Source: Papaver somniferum
Lineage: Eukaryota > Streptophyta > Magnoliopsida > Ranunculales > Papaveraceae
Direction: 5' to 3'
Assembly (NCBI RefSeq): GCF_003573695.1
Contig: NC_039362.1
Coordinates: forward strand, 113,873,120-113,937,119
DNA: 64,000 bases
Positions 11,856-23,730 of the stretch are shown in pieces. The notes under the pieces are model-generated. The model worked only from the letters and a program-made list of their open reading frames with translations. It did no database searches and had not been told where the DNA came from. The position numbers were made by a program, and so were the translations under genes. Each line of letters opens with the position of its first letter. Within the stretch, counting starts at the first letter, position 1.

Positions 11856-12677
11856 TTGTGGGGCCAAAGAAGATACTTAATAGTCGCAGCATATTATTTC
11901 ACAAAATGGACAGAAGTGAAGGCAGTATATCATATTCGCGACAAAGATATCTTTACATTCATATTCGAAAATATCATTTGCAGATTCGGAATTCCTGCGC
12001 ATTCGGTATCTGATAATGGGAAACAGTTTGAAGGACAAAACATAGAAATGTTACTTAATGCATTTAAGATAAAATGTGGAAAGTCTACTCCTTTGTATCC
12101 ACAACCCAATGGGCAGGTAGAAGCAACAAACAAAACAATTGCAGATATATTAAAGAAGAAATTGGAAGGACATCACAGAGCATGGTGCGAACAAGTACAT
12201 AATGCAGTATGGGCTTATAATACAACTAGAAGAGAAGCTACTGGAATGTCACCTTTTTGTTTAATATACGGAGTTGAAGCGGTGTTACCAACAGAAGTTG
12301 TTATTCCGACAACAAAGAGAGAAGCTTGGGAGAAAAATCTTAGTGCGGGTTTGATCTTAAACAAACTTGATGAATTAGAAGAAAAAAAAGAAAGATCTTT
12401 ACAACATATAGAGAATTATCAGCGAAGACTAGCCCGAGAATATAATAAACGTGTCAAAGTACGTGAATTCCAACCAGGAGATTTAGTTCTGCGAGAGACA
12501 CCAATATATCAGCGATAAAATGGTGGAAAATTAGCGAAAAAATGGGACGGACCTTACATCATTAAGGAGATAGTTGGAACATGAGCTTATAAATTAATGG
12601 ATCCAGAAGGTAGAGATGTTGGTCATAGACTTCACAGATCATGGAACAGGTTGTACTTAAAGAGATATTATTCGTAA
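11856..12677 (+). pseudogene. Integrase catalytic core and C-terminus (Tat-type)
   Basis: 11856-12518 encodes the DDE core with FTKWTEVKAV, the second catalytic Asp in VSDNGKQFEG and the Glu in GQVEATNKTI, then AVWAYNTTRREATGMSPF and YGVEAVLPTE. The C-terminal region has FQPGDLVLRETP, followed by a stop at 12516-12518. The closing GPY/F-type segment (KKWDGPYIIKEIVGT, then RSWNRLYLKRYYS) continues in another frame to a final TAA near 12675. At least one frameshift and two stops separate the parts. Confidence 0.88.
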
Positions 12678-13940
12678 GAAGATTTGAGAAGTTATGGACT
12701 CTGAAAGAATAATTGCGAGATTATTCATATCAAAACAAGATCATGGTGTGCGAAACTTTCGCAGAGATAATTACAGAACAATGACATAAAAGAAAGGGGC
12801 GAACCTTTATGGCGTACACCCTAGTTCGCGGATAAAATTTCGCAAGAGGCAAATGTAAGACCTAAAGTACGTCATATAAGGGGGTACCTGTTGCATGGCT
12901 CAGGGAAAGGATACACCTCCACCGGAACCTGAGTCATGGAGATTTGGGGTCAATAAAGCCCATCAGGGAGAGGCACCTTGGATTCTCAGCTTAAGCATAT
13001 GACTTAGGTTGGGCGACTAAGGTAATAAGGACTCTCCCAATGAGTGCATAATATGATCAAGGCGCCGAGGTACACGGTTGAGTCAAGAGTGCCAGGGGCG
13101 TTTAAAGCGTACCTTGCCATTCTTGACAAGTCTTGGATTATACTGCACTCGGCCCGAAGAAAACCCCACTTAGGGTGCAGTCTCGTAACCATAATCCCTA
13201 TAGGTAAAAGGGATAAGAGGCTTCGAAAACAACTGGTTATTGTTAAGACTGGATGGGAGGAGCTAACCTTGTATGGTAGAAGTACGCCTCCTTGAAGGGG
13301 CAACCAGGGGGAAGATAAGGGCGGCACCCTCCATTAGAGAGCTGATAAGTGTCTTCAGACGCAAATTTCATGAGGCTTTTTACTCGCAAGGGTATTTAGG
13401 CTTGTCATATTTGTGCAAGAATCCTGAAGAGGCAATAGTACAAAAGAAAAAGATAAGACGAGATCATTGGGTTTTCGCATGAAAGTGCGAAGACGTCCTG
13501 CGATTTCGTCGCAAGAAGGCAATGTCATGGGGCTTTATTTTCGCAAGAATATTTAGGCATGTCATATTGTCGCAACATTCCTGAAGAGGCCATAATACGA
13601 AAGAAAAAGTTAAGGCAAGATCAATGGGTTCTTGCATGAAAGTGTAAGAACGTTCTGCGATTTTGTCGCAATGACAAGAGGTGGCATAATAAGACCTTTA
13701 ATTAGGAAGGAAAAATAAGACCACATAACAAAATAAAATATTTATAAGTATTTATAACAGATCATTTTTCGCAAGAAAGATAATGAGAGGCAAGTGTGGG
13801 AATCAATAAACAAGAGGCATTATCTTTCTCACCAACAAAATACTAAAAGGGAAAATTGATTCCAAAGTTGATTGAAGAATATTATTCGCAAAAAGTAATA
13901 AAGATGAGACAATTCAAGAAGATAGAACTAGATAAGAAGC
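12678..13940 (+). other. Conserved non-coding block between integrase and the antisense gene
   Basis: No gene is supportable here. The segment about 12890-13480 matches 33720-34330 on the opposite strand, i.e. the same position in the other TatS element, so it is a family feature. 13355-13680 holds about two copies of a roughly 162-base unit (marked by TATTTAGGC near 13391 and 13551) rich in TTCGCA and TCGCAA. It may carry the 3' ends of the two convergent transcripts. That is inference. Confidence 0.65.
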
Positions 13941-16155
13941 TCATGCTTCAGTATTAATTCCAGTAGAAGGAGATAATAGATGTTCTTCGCCAATGTTCTC
14001 ATTATCGCAAGCCTCTCCTTCATTTCGATTCTGATCTTCAACTTGATTATCGCCAGCAATTACTTCTTCAGAAGAAATTTCTTTTTCATTTTCATTAACA
14101 CCAGTAGTGGCTTCCTTAGAAGGAATCTCTTCTCCATCTTCCAAAAAACTATCCTCTGCACCACTTTCATAATCATAATCACTGTCAGCAGGACGAGGAA
14201 CTTCATCATCATCTACTTCCAAAGGTTCGATTGATGTAGGAGGAAGAGATTTAGATAACAAAATATCATTTACAAGGACTTCAGCCTGGAGATGAACTTG
14301 ACGAAGAAGTGCTCTCTGATGATTCCTATCTTGAATATCCTTAAAGTAAGCAAGATAATCAAGTCTTCTTTCTGCTCAGTCGCGAGAACCATTAAGGACA
14401 GAGACGAGTAATGCATTTTCTTTGCGAATTTTGCATATTTAGCCTCCAAAACAGAAATGGAGGAATGAATATTTTTCTCAGATTCTGCGAAAGGTAGAAT
14501 ACAAAATTTCAATAATATGAAGAACTCAAAAAGATATGACAAAGAAAAGATAGTTAAGGCAATCAAACTATTATGACTACCTTCCTTTTGCGAAATAAGG
14601 TGTTGAATCAAGGTCAGACAACTATTCTTTATCAAATTTATCTCCAACTAAACCTTTAAGTCGAGACTGAATATTTTTCTCTTTAGAAATAAGAAAGGCA
14701 TTTTTCTTCGCAAGAGAAGAATAAGATTCTTCTAATTTGGAATATTGTTCTTTAAGTTGATTCGCCTTTACACTTAAAGTTATTCTACCTTTAATGAGTG
14801 TATCTATTTCAGCGATAGATGACTCTGTTACTTCTTTAAGTTCATTTCTCAAAGAGCGAAGAGATTGTTCTTGGTCATCACATACTTTCTGAAGAATCCT
14901 AAGTTGTTGCGAAGATATCGCCATCTTGTTTAAACAAGTTCACTTGTCTTGAGATAAGGTTTTATTCTCATCTAATAAAGTTTCCATCCCTAAATTAGCT
15001 TTAGTTAAAGAGTAAGAAAGGCGAGATATTTCATTACTTAATAAGTCTTGTCTCTGAACTAATTGGGTATTTTCATTGGTAAGATTATTTATATGATCAA
15101 CAGAATATGAATAGAGGTTATCTAATTGATTATATTGATCCATCAAAATCTCTTTATCAACACGGGCTTCTTCAACAGCAGATTCAAATTGATATCTCTC
15201 CGTTATTCGTTTATGGTTTAAGGATTAACATGCGAAAGAGGGATTTCAAGGATAATTAAATATGGGAAGGATAAAATCATTAGAAAGGCAAGTTGAAGAT
15301 ACATATAAGGAAATCATACATCTCAATTCATCATTCTTCTTGCGAAGATTGTCACGATCCAGCAAAACATTCTGAATCTTTTGATTTTCGAGACGAAGGG
15401 CCTTACACTCTTTTTCCAAAGATGTTTGCGAAGCAGCTCTATCAGAACCGAAATATTTACTCAGAATTTCGCAAATACCAGACTTGACAGGATCAATGAG
15501 AGACTTCTTGCCATCATCCAGGACTTCAGACAAAACTTTGAAAGCAATATCTATTTCTTCCACAGTTTCTTTCGAAAAGAGAAGAGGCTCAGGTAGAGAA
15601 CTGGCAATGATAGAAGGTTGAGAAACATTATCAATAGGGAGAGAAGAAGTTTCATTCACAGAAGGATCAATAATGGGGGTTTCAATCATTGAAAGGTCAG
15701 TTGAAGAAATGAAGTCTAAGGCATGTTTTTCACGAATTGGAGATAATGGTTTAACTTGCAATTTCGCAGGAGATTTAGAAGAGATAAGTAAGTGGAATGG
15801 AACAGAGGTTTCAACAGTTTTAAGGTGGCGAGATTTCTTGAGAGATCTATTGACATCCTTATCACCCTGCGAATTACAATCCAGATAAGAAACATAGGCA
15901 ACAATATTGTTATTAGAAAAGAATAATGTTTCTTACTACCTTCTGATTCACAAACATTTTTTTGTGTACAACAATCTTATGCTGCGGTTTGGGAATATTA
16001 GGGTTATGAAACGTAAATTTAGTGTTGGAGGCGCTTTTGCTGAAATAACAACAGTATGGGAATCACATAAACAACATCAAATAAGGCGGAAAGCAAGATT
16101 AATTTCAGCAAAACCCATAAGGAAGAAAAAAGAAAACTAACCTTGATGAATCCAT
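13941..16155 (-). pseudogene. Antisense coiled-coil gene of the TatS element (broken, intron-containing)
   Basis: On the strand opposite to pol, open stretches run from a probable start near 16155 (ATGGATTCATCAAG followed by GTTAGT, a plausible splice donor) down to a stop at 13941. 15246-15761 encodes a Ser/Pro-rich part, then a coiled coil (SLEKECKALRLENQKIQNVL). 14940-15146 and 14622-14924 are heptad-rich (LRILQKVCDDQEQSLRSLRN). 13941-14261 is a strongly acidic tail (DYDYESGAEDSFLEDGEEI). Frame changes between the stretches may be introns or mutations, and they could not be resolved by eye. The layout matches the antisense gene at 30369-33103 in the other TatS element. Additional antisense ORFs are known in some plant Tat elements (for example maize Grande). 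I do not know the function. Confidence 0.6.
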
Positions 16156-16358
16156 GGAAAACACTAGCAGGAAGATTATTTCGAAGAAAATTACAAATGA
16201 TGAAGATCTACAGAGGGAACAATATGAAGATGAAGAAGAACTTAAAAAGATTGAAAGAAGAAGAAAGAAGAAAAGTTGCAATAATGGAATTTGCAGAAGA
16301 ACGATGAAGTTGCAGAGAAAATAAAAAAAGAGAAAAAGAGAGTGAGAAAGAGAAAGAG

Positions 16359-16366
16359 TATATATA
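16359..16366 (-). promoter_or_regulatory. TATA box of the antisense gene
   Basis: The minus strand reads CCTCTATATATACTC about 205 bases before the candidate ATG. The other TatS element has the same CTCTATATATACTC motif at 30201-30214 upstream of its antisense gene. Sharing between the two copies supports a real promoter separate from the LTR. Confidence 0.55.
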
Positions 16367-16567
16367 GAGGAAATTTTTACTCGAGAAGATAAACACTATT
16401 AATGCGGAAAGATATAAGCGGTTAAAAAGCAGCAGTTACAAAAGACGTGTCAAGAAACAGATGGGAAAAAAGATAGTGTGATAAATACAGAATATGAAAT
16501 GATGGATAACTGCGGCATTTCTCACATCATTCTCTACTTCGCAGAGAAGATATGAGAAGAGGCAAGA

Positions 16568-17057
16568 TGTAGGATCATAATCTAGATGTAGGATCATAAT
16601 CTCGCATCGATAATGTCTCAACGAAATTATCAACAACACAACACAACAGCGTCGCAGAACAATTTCAGAAATGACATAATAAACGACATCAGCTAAAATC
16701 ATGAGAAAGATGTGACAGTCCTGCGAAAATAAGAGAGTTTGCGAGATTAACATTCGTAAGGTTGCGAGAATGTCGCAAGCCATATCCGAAAATAAAGGAC
16801 AAATTAGTTGTCATCCACTATGTATTTCCCTATAAATAGTTGTTCAGTTGTAAATAAAAGGGAGAGATCTTTTTCTGAGTGAGAAGCAAGTAAATAGGAG
16901 AGAGAAAATCTAGAGCAGTGGTTATTCTTGATTCCTTTATCTTTTCTTGTAAGTTTGTTCAAAGATTCATCAATAAAATTAAGATTGTTAATCTAAAATG
17001 AGTTGAATGTTAATGAAATCTTGTGAGGGGTGTAGTGTAGGATTTCCTGCAACTATA
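16568..17057 (+). repeat. 3' LTR of the TatS element, with preceding polypurine tract
   Basis: The LTR starts TGTAGGATCA at 16568 after the purine-rich tract GAAGATATGAGAAGAGGCAA (from about 16546) and ends CTGCAACTATA, where the family has ...CTACA. It matches 29534-30005 and 38052-38523 reverse-complemented. The first 19 bases are duplicated in tandem (a second TGTAGG at 16587). A TATAAATA box is at 16831-16838. Right of it lies the interior of a TatL LTR. Confidence 0.88.
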
Positions 17058-18386
17058 TAATCATTCTTTCACCAACTGGTCCTCAAGAGACTTTGGTATT
17101 TTTGCTCATTCGAGCATCTGGGCGTTATATGGTGAACCTGTCATCCCATGTAGCCGGTCTTATATGATTTGCAATAAATCATTATCTCGGTAAAATTAGG
17201 GTTTTGAATCCAGAGCTCTGCAGAAACGTAATTCTGAGAAAATGTGAACACTCTGATAATTTTATGTTGATTCCATGATTAACATTCGTATTTATTTTGC
17301 TTGACCCAGCAGTCAGTAACTTAAATTAATATTTTACTTGGTCCAGCTACCAACAATTCATTAAAAGAACGATATTTGTTCAAACTAGCAATATTTGCTC
17401 GAACTAGCAATATTCGCTCGAACCGGCAATATTTACTCAATTAGCAATATTTGCTCGGACTAGCAATATTTGCTCAAACCAGAGAATGTTGGTTAAACTA
17501 TCAATATTCAACAATTTAGCAATACAGTTTTGCTCGTCTTAGGTTATGATGATACCTCGTCTCAGCAGACACGTTAAATTCATGAGTTTCAAAACATTTA
17601 CTCACACGTGTTCAACTCAGCGCTACATGGACTCATCGTCCCATAAAGTCAGCAACTAACTCCAAAATCACGAGATTTCAATCGTGTCACATGGGGGGAT
17701 ATTAACTAGGGTTTTGGTTTGGCGGTCTACGACACGTGTGTTCACCCACGATGAGAATGTGAGCAAGTTGTGCAATCAGTTGGAAGAGTCAGCAAAGTAG
17801 TGGGTGGAAAGTTAACCAAGTCTCTGCACGATGAGTAATTGGTTTTAACATGATTTTCCCATTTCCCATTCTCTGATTCCAGCAACTGTCACACTTCATG
17901 GGATCATGGTGTTTTCAACTACGGCATTATAAAATGTCTCTGAATCCTGATTGAAAAGACAGAAGTTTTCGAACACTCGAACAACATTCGCCAAGACGAG
18001 CAATTTCTTATCAAAGTTCATACAGACAATCTTTCGTGTATACGAACTCACAGAAATTACTCTCAATTGAGCAAAATTCAATCATTCAGAGCATTTTCAC
18101 GCTGAATTCACAACACACCTACAATCTCAGATCACCATTGATCTCACGTATTTCTCAGCTTCCCTCCTACAGATCAACCCATCCTCTCTTGTGACCGAAT
18201 TGACTCTGGAATGACCATTGTTCTTTCTTTAGGCCGGGGTCTTACAGATTGATCTCTCGAACTTAAGGCACTCCCTTCTTGCAGTGCATCTGTGTAAGGT
18301 TCATCATTTCGCTCGGTTCAAGGAGTCTCCACACGGTCGACTCTTCAATTCCGTAAAAGCCAGCAAATCGTTTTTCCCCACTCACA
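17058..18386 (+). repeat. 3' part of a TatL-family LTR, plus orientation
   Basis: It aligns with 27476-28729 of the complete solo LTR over its whole length, ending ...CCCCACTCACA. The missing first 2.4 kb should lie left of the window, separated by the TatS and Athila insertions. 17365-17480 has about six short repeats around GCAATATTTGCTC, more than the solo LTR has. The orientation is opposite to the adjoining TatL element at 18387-24834, whose integrase tail it interrupts. Confidence 0.82.
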
Positions 18387-19001
18387 CTTAGCAATCATGA
18401 AAGGTCCTTCCCAGTTAGAATTCTTTGTTGAATGAAAATTGCGTCTCGTTGCCTTAAGAACCAAATCCCCTTCATGAAATTTGTTAGGCTTGGTCTTCCG
18501 TGCTTTGAATATTTTCTGCTGGTTCTGAATTCCTCGTATAGTGGGATTCCATGTTGGCGGAGCTTTCCAATTCTGTGGCACATGTGGACACTCGTACAAA
18601 GGGGAATATTTAGGATATTGATTGTGAAAATTAGTCATTATCCTAGCGATGATTGTGTTAGTGAGATGATGGATTTGAAGAGGTTCTGCATCTAACCATT
18701 TGGTGAAGTATTGTTGAGGTGAGACTAACCACTCATAGCGCTTGGCGATAGCTAGGTTTTGAGCAGAACTGAGTCCTCGGACTAGGGTAGCATATTTGAA
18801 AGTTGGCAATACATATGCATCAGGGGGAATAAGACTTTCCTGAGTGCGGAACCTGCTGACGAATTCGTGGGCGTTTTCCTCAGGTTTTTGTATGAGTTCC
18901 ATCAAGGATTCGAATTTTCCCAAATATTCGAACGGTTGATCATCTTTCGAGTCAGGGCTTTCTTCAACGGAGAATTGTGCAACTGAAGACAAAGATATCA
19001 C
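18387..19001 (-). pseudogene. Protease-to-integrase remnant of the TatL element
   Basis: The reading frame begins right after the protease (VVVISLSSVAQFSVEES). It passes through a Gag-like or spacer part (QKPEENAHEFVSRFRTQESL, YATLVRGLSSAQNLAIAKRYEW) and ends in an integrase C-terminal module (RKTKPNKFHEGDLVLKA, NSNWEGPFMIAKC). No RT, RNase H or DDE core is present. The last codons read into the TatL LTR at 18386, so the integrase end was cut by that insertion. The middle part is not confidently identified. Confidence 0.65.
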
Positions 19002-19028
19002 AACAACTTTCCCATCATGAATCCATGC

Positions 19029-19439
19029 TCACCCAAGAATCATGTCATATCCCAGATCCTCCTTAATTATGAAGAATTTAGTTTCTGTCCAGGTTGAATC
19101 GTTTCTTATGTTGAGAACGATGTAAGCGTAAGCATCCCTGGAGATTCCTTCATGGTCTCTGACTGAGATAGGAGCATGAGTTGCTTCTTGTCGAGTGATG
19201 CCAGCAGATCTGAGGGTTTTCAAAGGGATAATGTTAACAGCAGTGCCGACGTCGACCAATGCTCGCTTGAATTCATTTCCCTTGAGACAGACCATGGTGA
19301 GAAGTCCCCAGTCGTACATCTCCTTGTCTGTTACTGGTTGTTCAGGGAGTGTCTCTTGAATTGTTAGCCGTTGGCCTGACACAATATGGCTCAATGCAGC
19401 AAACATATCATCTTTTTGGGCCTTTGACAAGTACAACAA
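19029..19439 (-). pseudogene. Aspartic protease of the TatL element
   Basis: The frame has the lead-in LSKAQKDDMFAALSHIVSG, then DWGLLTMVCLKGNEFKRALVDVGTAVNIIP, where the active-site triad reads D-V-G instead of D-T/S-G. It ends with FFIIKEDLGYDMILG, the ILG segment of retroelement proteases. The Thr/Ser to Val change and the flanking stops suggest loss of activity. The same lead-in is recognisable in decayed form at 55246-55434. Confidence 0.8.
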
Positions 19440-19484
19440 CTCACAGACATGCTCAATTAAGGATTGAACTGCTTCCTTGACCGG

Positions 19485-20204
19485 CTACTTGGAGAGTGCG
19501 AATGTTCTAATTGGAAGGGGATTTCTATGCACTCCTTCAGTCCCTAGTTCTCCTGAGTCGGACTTCTTTTTGAATATACGCTTCAAATTTCTGCAATTAC
19601 TTGTTGGATGACTGACATACCTATGGAAATGACAGTAGCGTGCATTTTCCATTTGTTCCGCAGTTGGTTCCCTTTTGACAGGATGTAATTTGATCGCACT
19701 GTCTTGGATCCAGACTTCCAATAGTTCGATCACTTATTCAATGGGAAAAGGGAAGTCAGGTACTTCCTGGTCATTCTGCTGAACTGGTGGTTATGCGTTT
19801 CTAGTCTGGTTGTCCTTCCTTGGAGCTTTCGGAGGATGAGACGTTGGAGAATCATTCTTATGTTGCTGTGCTTCGGCTTTTCTTTTGCTCCCTTCAGCAA
19901 CATTCACGGAAGCTTCAACGTTGTACTGCTTTTTGATCAAACACCTGTTGGTGTTGCTTCGAGCGTTCGGTTCCTCGACTTTGACAGTCTTGGTTCGTTC
20001 TAACAAAGCTGGAGCAGTAGTTGCTCATCGTTTGGATGCTTCATGAAGCTCTGAAAAGGTTTGAAACCGGAGATTTTCCAGCAGGGCTCTGTAAACAGGA
20101 ATAATCCCGTTGATGCACAAGTCGACCAATCGTTGTTCAGTAACATTAGGATCATGACAATCCAAAGCTTGAATCGTGAACCTCTTCACATAGTCATTCG
20201 GGTT
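19485..20204 (-). pseudogene. Gag C-terminal part with zinc-knuckle-like motif (TatL), broken
   Basis: 19485-19733 encodes YCHFHRYVSHPTSNCRNLKR, a C-H-H-H-C arrangement usual near the end of Tat Gag proteins, preceded by KREPTAEQMENAR. 19791-20006 is a charged linker. Around 20010-20200 the capsid end can be read only across stops (LVDLCINGIIPVYRALLEN). Several stops separate these parts. Confidence 0.7.
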
Positions 20205-21032
20205 TTAAGCAGTCTTCTGAGCCATCCTTCCTAAGTCAGAAAGGGTAATCTGCTCAGAAACAAAGAAGTATTTCCTGTAGAAAGTATTAATCATCTCTCC
20301 CCAATTGGCTATGCTTCGTAGTGCAATTTTGTTGTTCCAAGTATATGCTCGACCCGTCAGGGATTTTGAAAACTCTTTTAGACGGACAACATGGTTGTGT
20401 TCATGCTCTCCTAATGCTTCCAAGAATCGAGAAACATGTTCTCGAACATTTCCTGTTCCATTGTAGAGTGTGAACGTTGGAGAGGTGTAACCCTTTGGGA
20501 GAGGGACTCTTTGTGTGGCAGTAGGGTGTGGAGGCTGATGACGGTGCACGGTCGGTGTATTTCCTTTTCCCCGATTCTCCATGAAACGTTCCAGGTCTTC
20601 ACGAGTGATAAAACCGGCAGGTTCAGGTTCTGCAGGTTTGCGGGCTTCATCATCATCAGGGACTGGAATAACTTCGGGATCTATAGTTGGAGAAGTTTCC
20701 TTGCTTTTTCCCTTATCCTGAGTTTTGTCTGACATTTTATCAGTGAGAGTTTTGAGGTAGTTACATAGCTCCTTTTGAGTAGCAGCCATATCAGTTTGAT
20801 TCTTGGTGAGAACTTCCTGAACCTTCATGAGATCAACAATAGTAGGTGGATTTTCTCTGATTTCTTCAGGATGCCGACCGAAGAGAGGATGATTTTCGAC
20901 ACCGGCGTGAGGAGGAGTGTTTTCACCACCATTGTTGGAAGCATGAACGGTTTCCGGAATACCATCATTGTTGTTGTTGCTAGTGCTAACATCGTTTGCA
21001 TTTATAACTAACCCAGACTTAAGACCAGCCAT
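20205..21032 (-). pseudogene. Gag N-terminal and capsid part (TatL)
   Basis: The 275-residue frame starts at MAGLKSGLVINAND about 40 bases from the primer site. It has a polar N-rich leader, a short coiled region (MKVQEVLTKNQTDMAATQKEL), a charged acidic stretch, and then FITREDLERFMENRGKGN. The capsid region follows: YTSPTFTLYNGTGNVREHVSRF and LTGRAYTWNNKIALRSIANW. It ends at a stop within the capsid region. FITREDLERFMENRGK recurs in decayed form in the TatL element at 55431-55721, tying the two to one family. Confidence 0.78.
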
Positions 21033-21069
21033 TTTGTAAGAATGTGAGATTGCAACCGAGAGATTAATC

Positions 21070-21086
21070 TCCCACTGTGGTCGTCA
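21070..21086 (-). promoter_or_regulatory. Primer binding site of the TatL element
   Basis: The minus strand reads TGACGACCACAGTGGGA three bases after the LTR end. The copy at 56849-56866 has the unmutated TGGCGACCACAGTGGGAG. TGGCGAC is a usual start of Tat primer sites. Confidence 0.75.
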
Positions 21087-21984
21087 ATCTGTGGATGGGG
21101 AAAAACGGTTTGCTGGTTTTTTAGGGAAGTGAAGAGACGAGTGTGTTGCCGAGACTCCTCAACCGAGCAAACTGTTTAACCTCACACAGATGCACTGCAA
21201 AGGGAGTGCTTAGATTCGAGAGATCAATCTGTAGGACTCCAGCCTAAACCAAGTCAATGGTCGTTCCAGAGTCAATTCGGTCGCAAAGAGGGAGATGGGT
21301 TGATCTGCAGGAGGAAAGCTGAGAATTGTGTGGGATCAGTGATGATCAAGGATTGTGGATGTGTTGAAGGTTTCTGCAACTTTTGGTGAACTGATGAGTT
21401 CGAATAAGTTCTGATAGATTGATGAATTCTTGAGAGTAGTTACTCGAGAAATTCTATATGAACGATTACTGATGATGTAATTTTGTCCTTCAATCATGGA
21501 TTCAGAGACTTATTTATATTGTCAGAGTTGTGAACACATTGATCCCTGTAAGTGTGATGGTTTCTTGAGTGAAAGAGTGGGAAAATTGGAGATCGTGTTA
21601 AAGTTAGTTCCATGTCGTGTGGACACTTGACTGATCGCGCACCCACTACTTTGTTAACTCCTTCAACCGTTTGCATGACTTACGCACATTTCTCGTCGTG
21701 GATGAATCCACGTGTCGTAGACTGCCAGACCAAAACCCTAAGTGATATCCCCCATTTATGACGTGATTGATGTCTCACGAATCGTGGAGTCTGTATGACA
21801 AACGAGTCTTAGTTAGTCAGTTGTTGACTGATCAGACAATGAGTCTAGGTTTTCTTGAATCGAGCACTTTTGACAAATGCTCAGCGATTCATGAATATAT
21901 GTTAATGTTGCTCGTCTGAGCAAATATTGTAAATTCGACGAGTTGTTGAATATTGATGAGTTACTGAATATATGTGGGTTATCC

Positions 21985-22325
21985 GAGCAACTGAGCAAGT
22001 ATTGCTCGATTCGACGAATTACTGATAAATTACCGAATATTGATAATGGGATCAATATTCGAGCAACTGAGCAAGTATTGCTCAATTCGACGAATTACTG
22101 ATAAATTACTGAATATTGATAGTGGGATCAATATTCGAGCAACTGAGCAAGTATTGCTCAATTCGACGAATTACTGAATATTGATAGTGGGATCAATATT
22201 CGAGCAACTGAGCAAGTATTTCTCAATTCGAAGAATTACTGATAAATTACTGAATATTGATAGTGTGATCAATATTCGAGCAGCTGAGCAAGTATTGCTC
22301 AATTCGACGAATTATTTACTGGTGA
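21985..22325. repeat. About 76-bp tandem repeat inside the TatL LTR
   Basis: The phrase ATCAATATTCGAGCAACTGA starts at 22051, 22127 and 22192, and a variant starts at 22268. Spacing is 76, 65 and 76. The 65 unit lacks 11 bases. Each unit includes TGAGCAAGTATTGCTCAATT. It looks like a local minisatellite. Confidence 0.85.
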
Positions 22326-23249
22326 AGTGACCCAATAAAATATTAATTAAAATATTGGTATATTACGTATAATTAATTCAAATGTTTGATCGCTGGATCA
22401 ATATAATTTAGTGTTTGAACTTTCTCAGAATGGTAATTCGTGGAGCGTTTGTTCGAAAACCTAAGTTTTGATCAATCCTTCATCAATTGACGAATTGCTG
22501 AAAATTGGTAATGAGTAAGGGAGGGACCGACCACATGAGATTATGGACATCCATGTGATTCCCAAGTGCTCGAGTAAGCACGCACTAGGGTCCTCAGTTG
22601 GACTGTTGGTGAAGGAATGATGACAAAATGCCGGTTTCATCATTTGTTGAAAATAGTTGCTCGATTGAGCGTTAGGTGATACAACCTAATTCATGGAGAA
22701 GTGAGGGAACGGCCAAGAAGGCATGAAACCGGACCTTAGGGATGTGGGACCAGCTGGTGCTCGATTGAGCAAATCCCCAGGTTAGTTGGAGAGAATTTGG
22801 GCCCAGTATGAACAATTGAGCAAATTAGGTCAGAATTATGAAATCATGTGGGAACGGATTTGTGCAAGCCCTAGGGATGACTCTGGTCGGTCACTAAGGC
22901 ATGCACGTGTTTCCATGGTGTCCGTGTCTCAGTACTGAGAGTTTCAGTGTTTCCTGACGTGCATTCGAGCAACATTGTGAATTTTCAGAAGAGTTTCATC
23001 TTGGCTGAAATTCTTGATTTTTGTTGGAATGAGCATGTATGCTAAATTGATCAATATTTTGTAAGTATTAAAATAAGAGTATTTTAACATTTAAAGTTTC
23101 CGTGAGAGGCTAGCCGGTCATGTGACCATGTTGGATTTTGGTTTTTCATGATTCGAGAAAAATTTGAGAAAATATGAAGGAATCATGAATTTTGCTCAAA
23201 CCAAGGAGTTTCATGAATTGGGGAAAATAATAATTATAAAAGACTAGGG

Positions 23250-23730
23250 ATTGCAAGGTGTGGGACCGGCCACGGCTAGGGCATGGCCGGTCGGCTATGT
23301 TGCCCGGTCCCACACATCTTTCCCTAATTTTATATTATTATTTTTCATGAAACCGTGATATTATGGAGAATCCATGAGTTTTTCGTTGAAACGAGGAAGT
23401 TTCATGAGTTTAGGGAATAATAATTATAAAAATCTAGGGATTGTGAGGTGTGGGACCGGCCACGGCTTGAGCATGGCCGGACGGTTAGGTTGTCTGGTCC
23501 CGCACAGCTTTCCCTATTTTATAATATTATTTTTCATGAATCCATGAAGTTATGGAGAACTCATGAGTTTTGCACAAACAAGGAAAGTTGCTAAATTCAA
23601 GGAGTTCTTCATGAGTTCATGAAAATAACTAAATAGGGCAAAATAATAGAAGAGGCATGGGACCGGCCACGGCTAGGGCATAGCCGGCCGGTCGGTAGGC
23701 ACGGCCCCTAGTTGCCTCTTATTATTTTAT
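23250..23730. repeat. GC-rich hairpin units in the TatL LTR
   Basis: Three units about 190-210 bases apart each hold a GC-rich core in AT-rich DNA. The first has a perfect 11-base inverted repeat: TGTGGGACCGG at 23259-23269 and CCGGTCCCACA at 23304-23314. Similar cores start near 23449 and 23657. Related units occur at 26030-27215 in the solo LTR. Confidence 0.75.

Larger units (their letters stand above)
9393..17057 (+). mobile_element. Tat-type Ty3/gypsy element (TatS family), 5' part lost to the Athila insertion
   Basis: In order on the plus strand it has RT, RNase H, a second archaeal-type RNase H, integrase, a conserved non-coding block, an antisense coiled-coil gene, a polypurine tract and a 3' LTR. 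A second RNase H is the hallmark of the Tat lineage (Ogre/Retand and relatives). Gag, protease and the 5' LTR would lie left of the Athila element, outside the window. Sequence right of its LTR matches the interior of the TatL solo LTR (27476 onwards), so this element inserted into a TatL LTR. Stops and frameshifts throughout mark it as dead. It belongs to the same family as 29534-38523. Confidence 0.9.
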
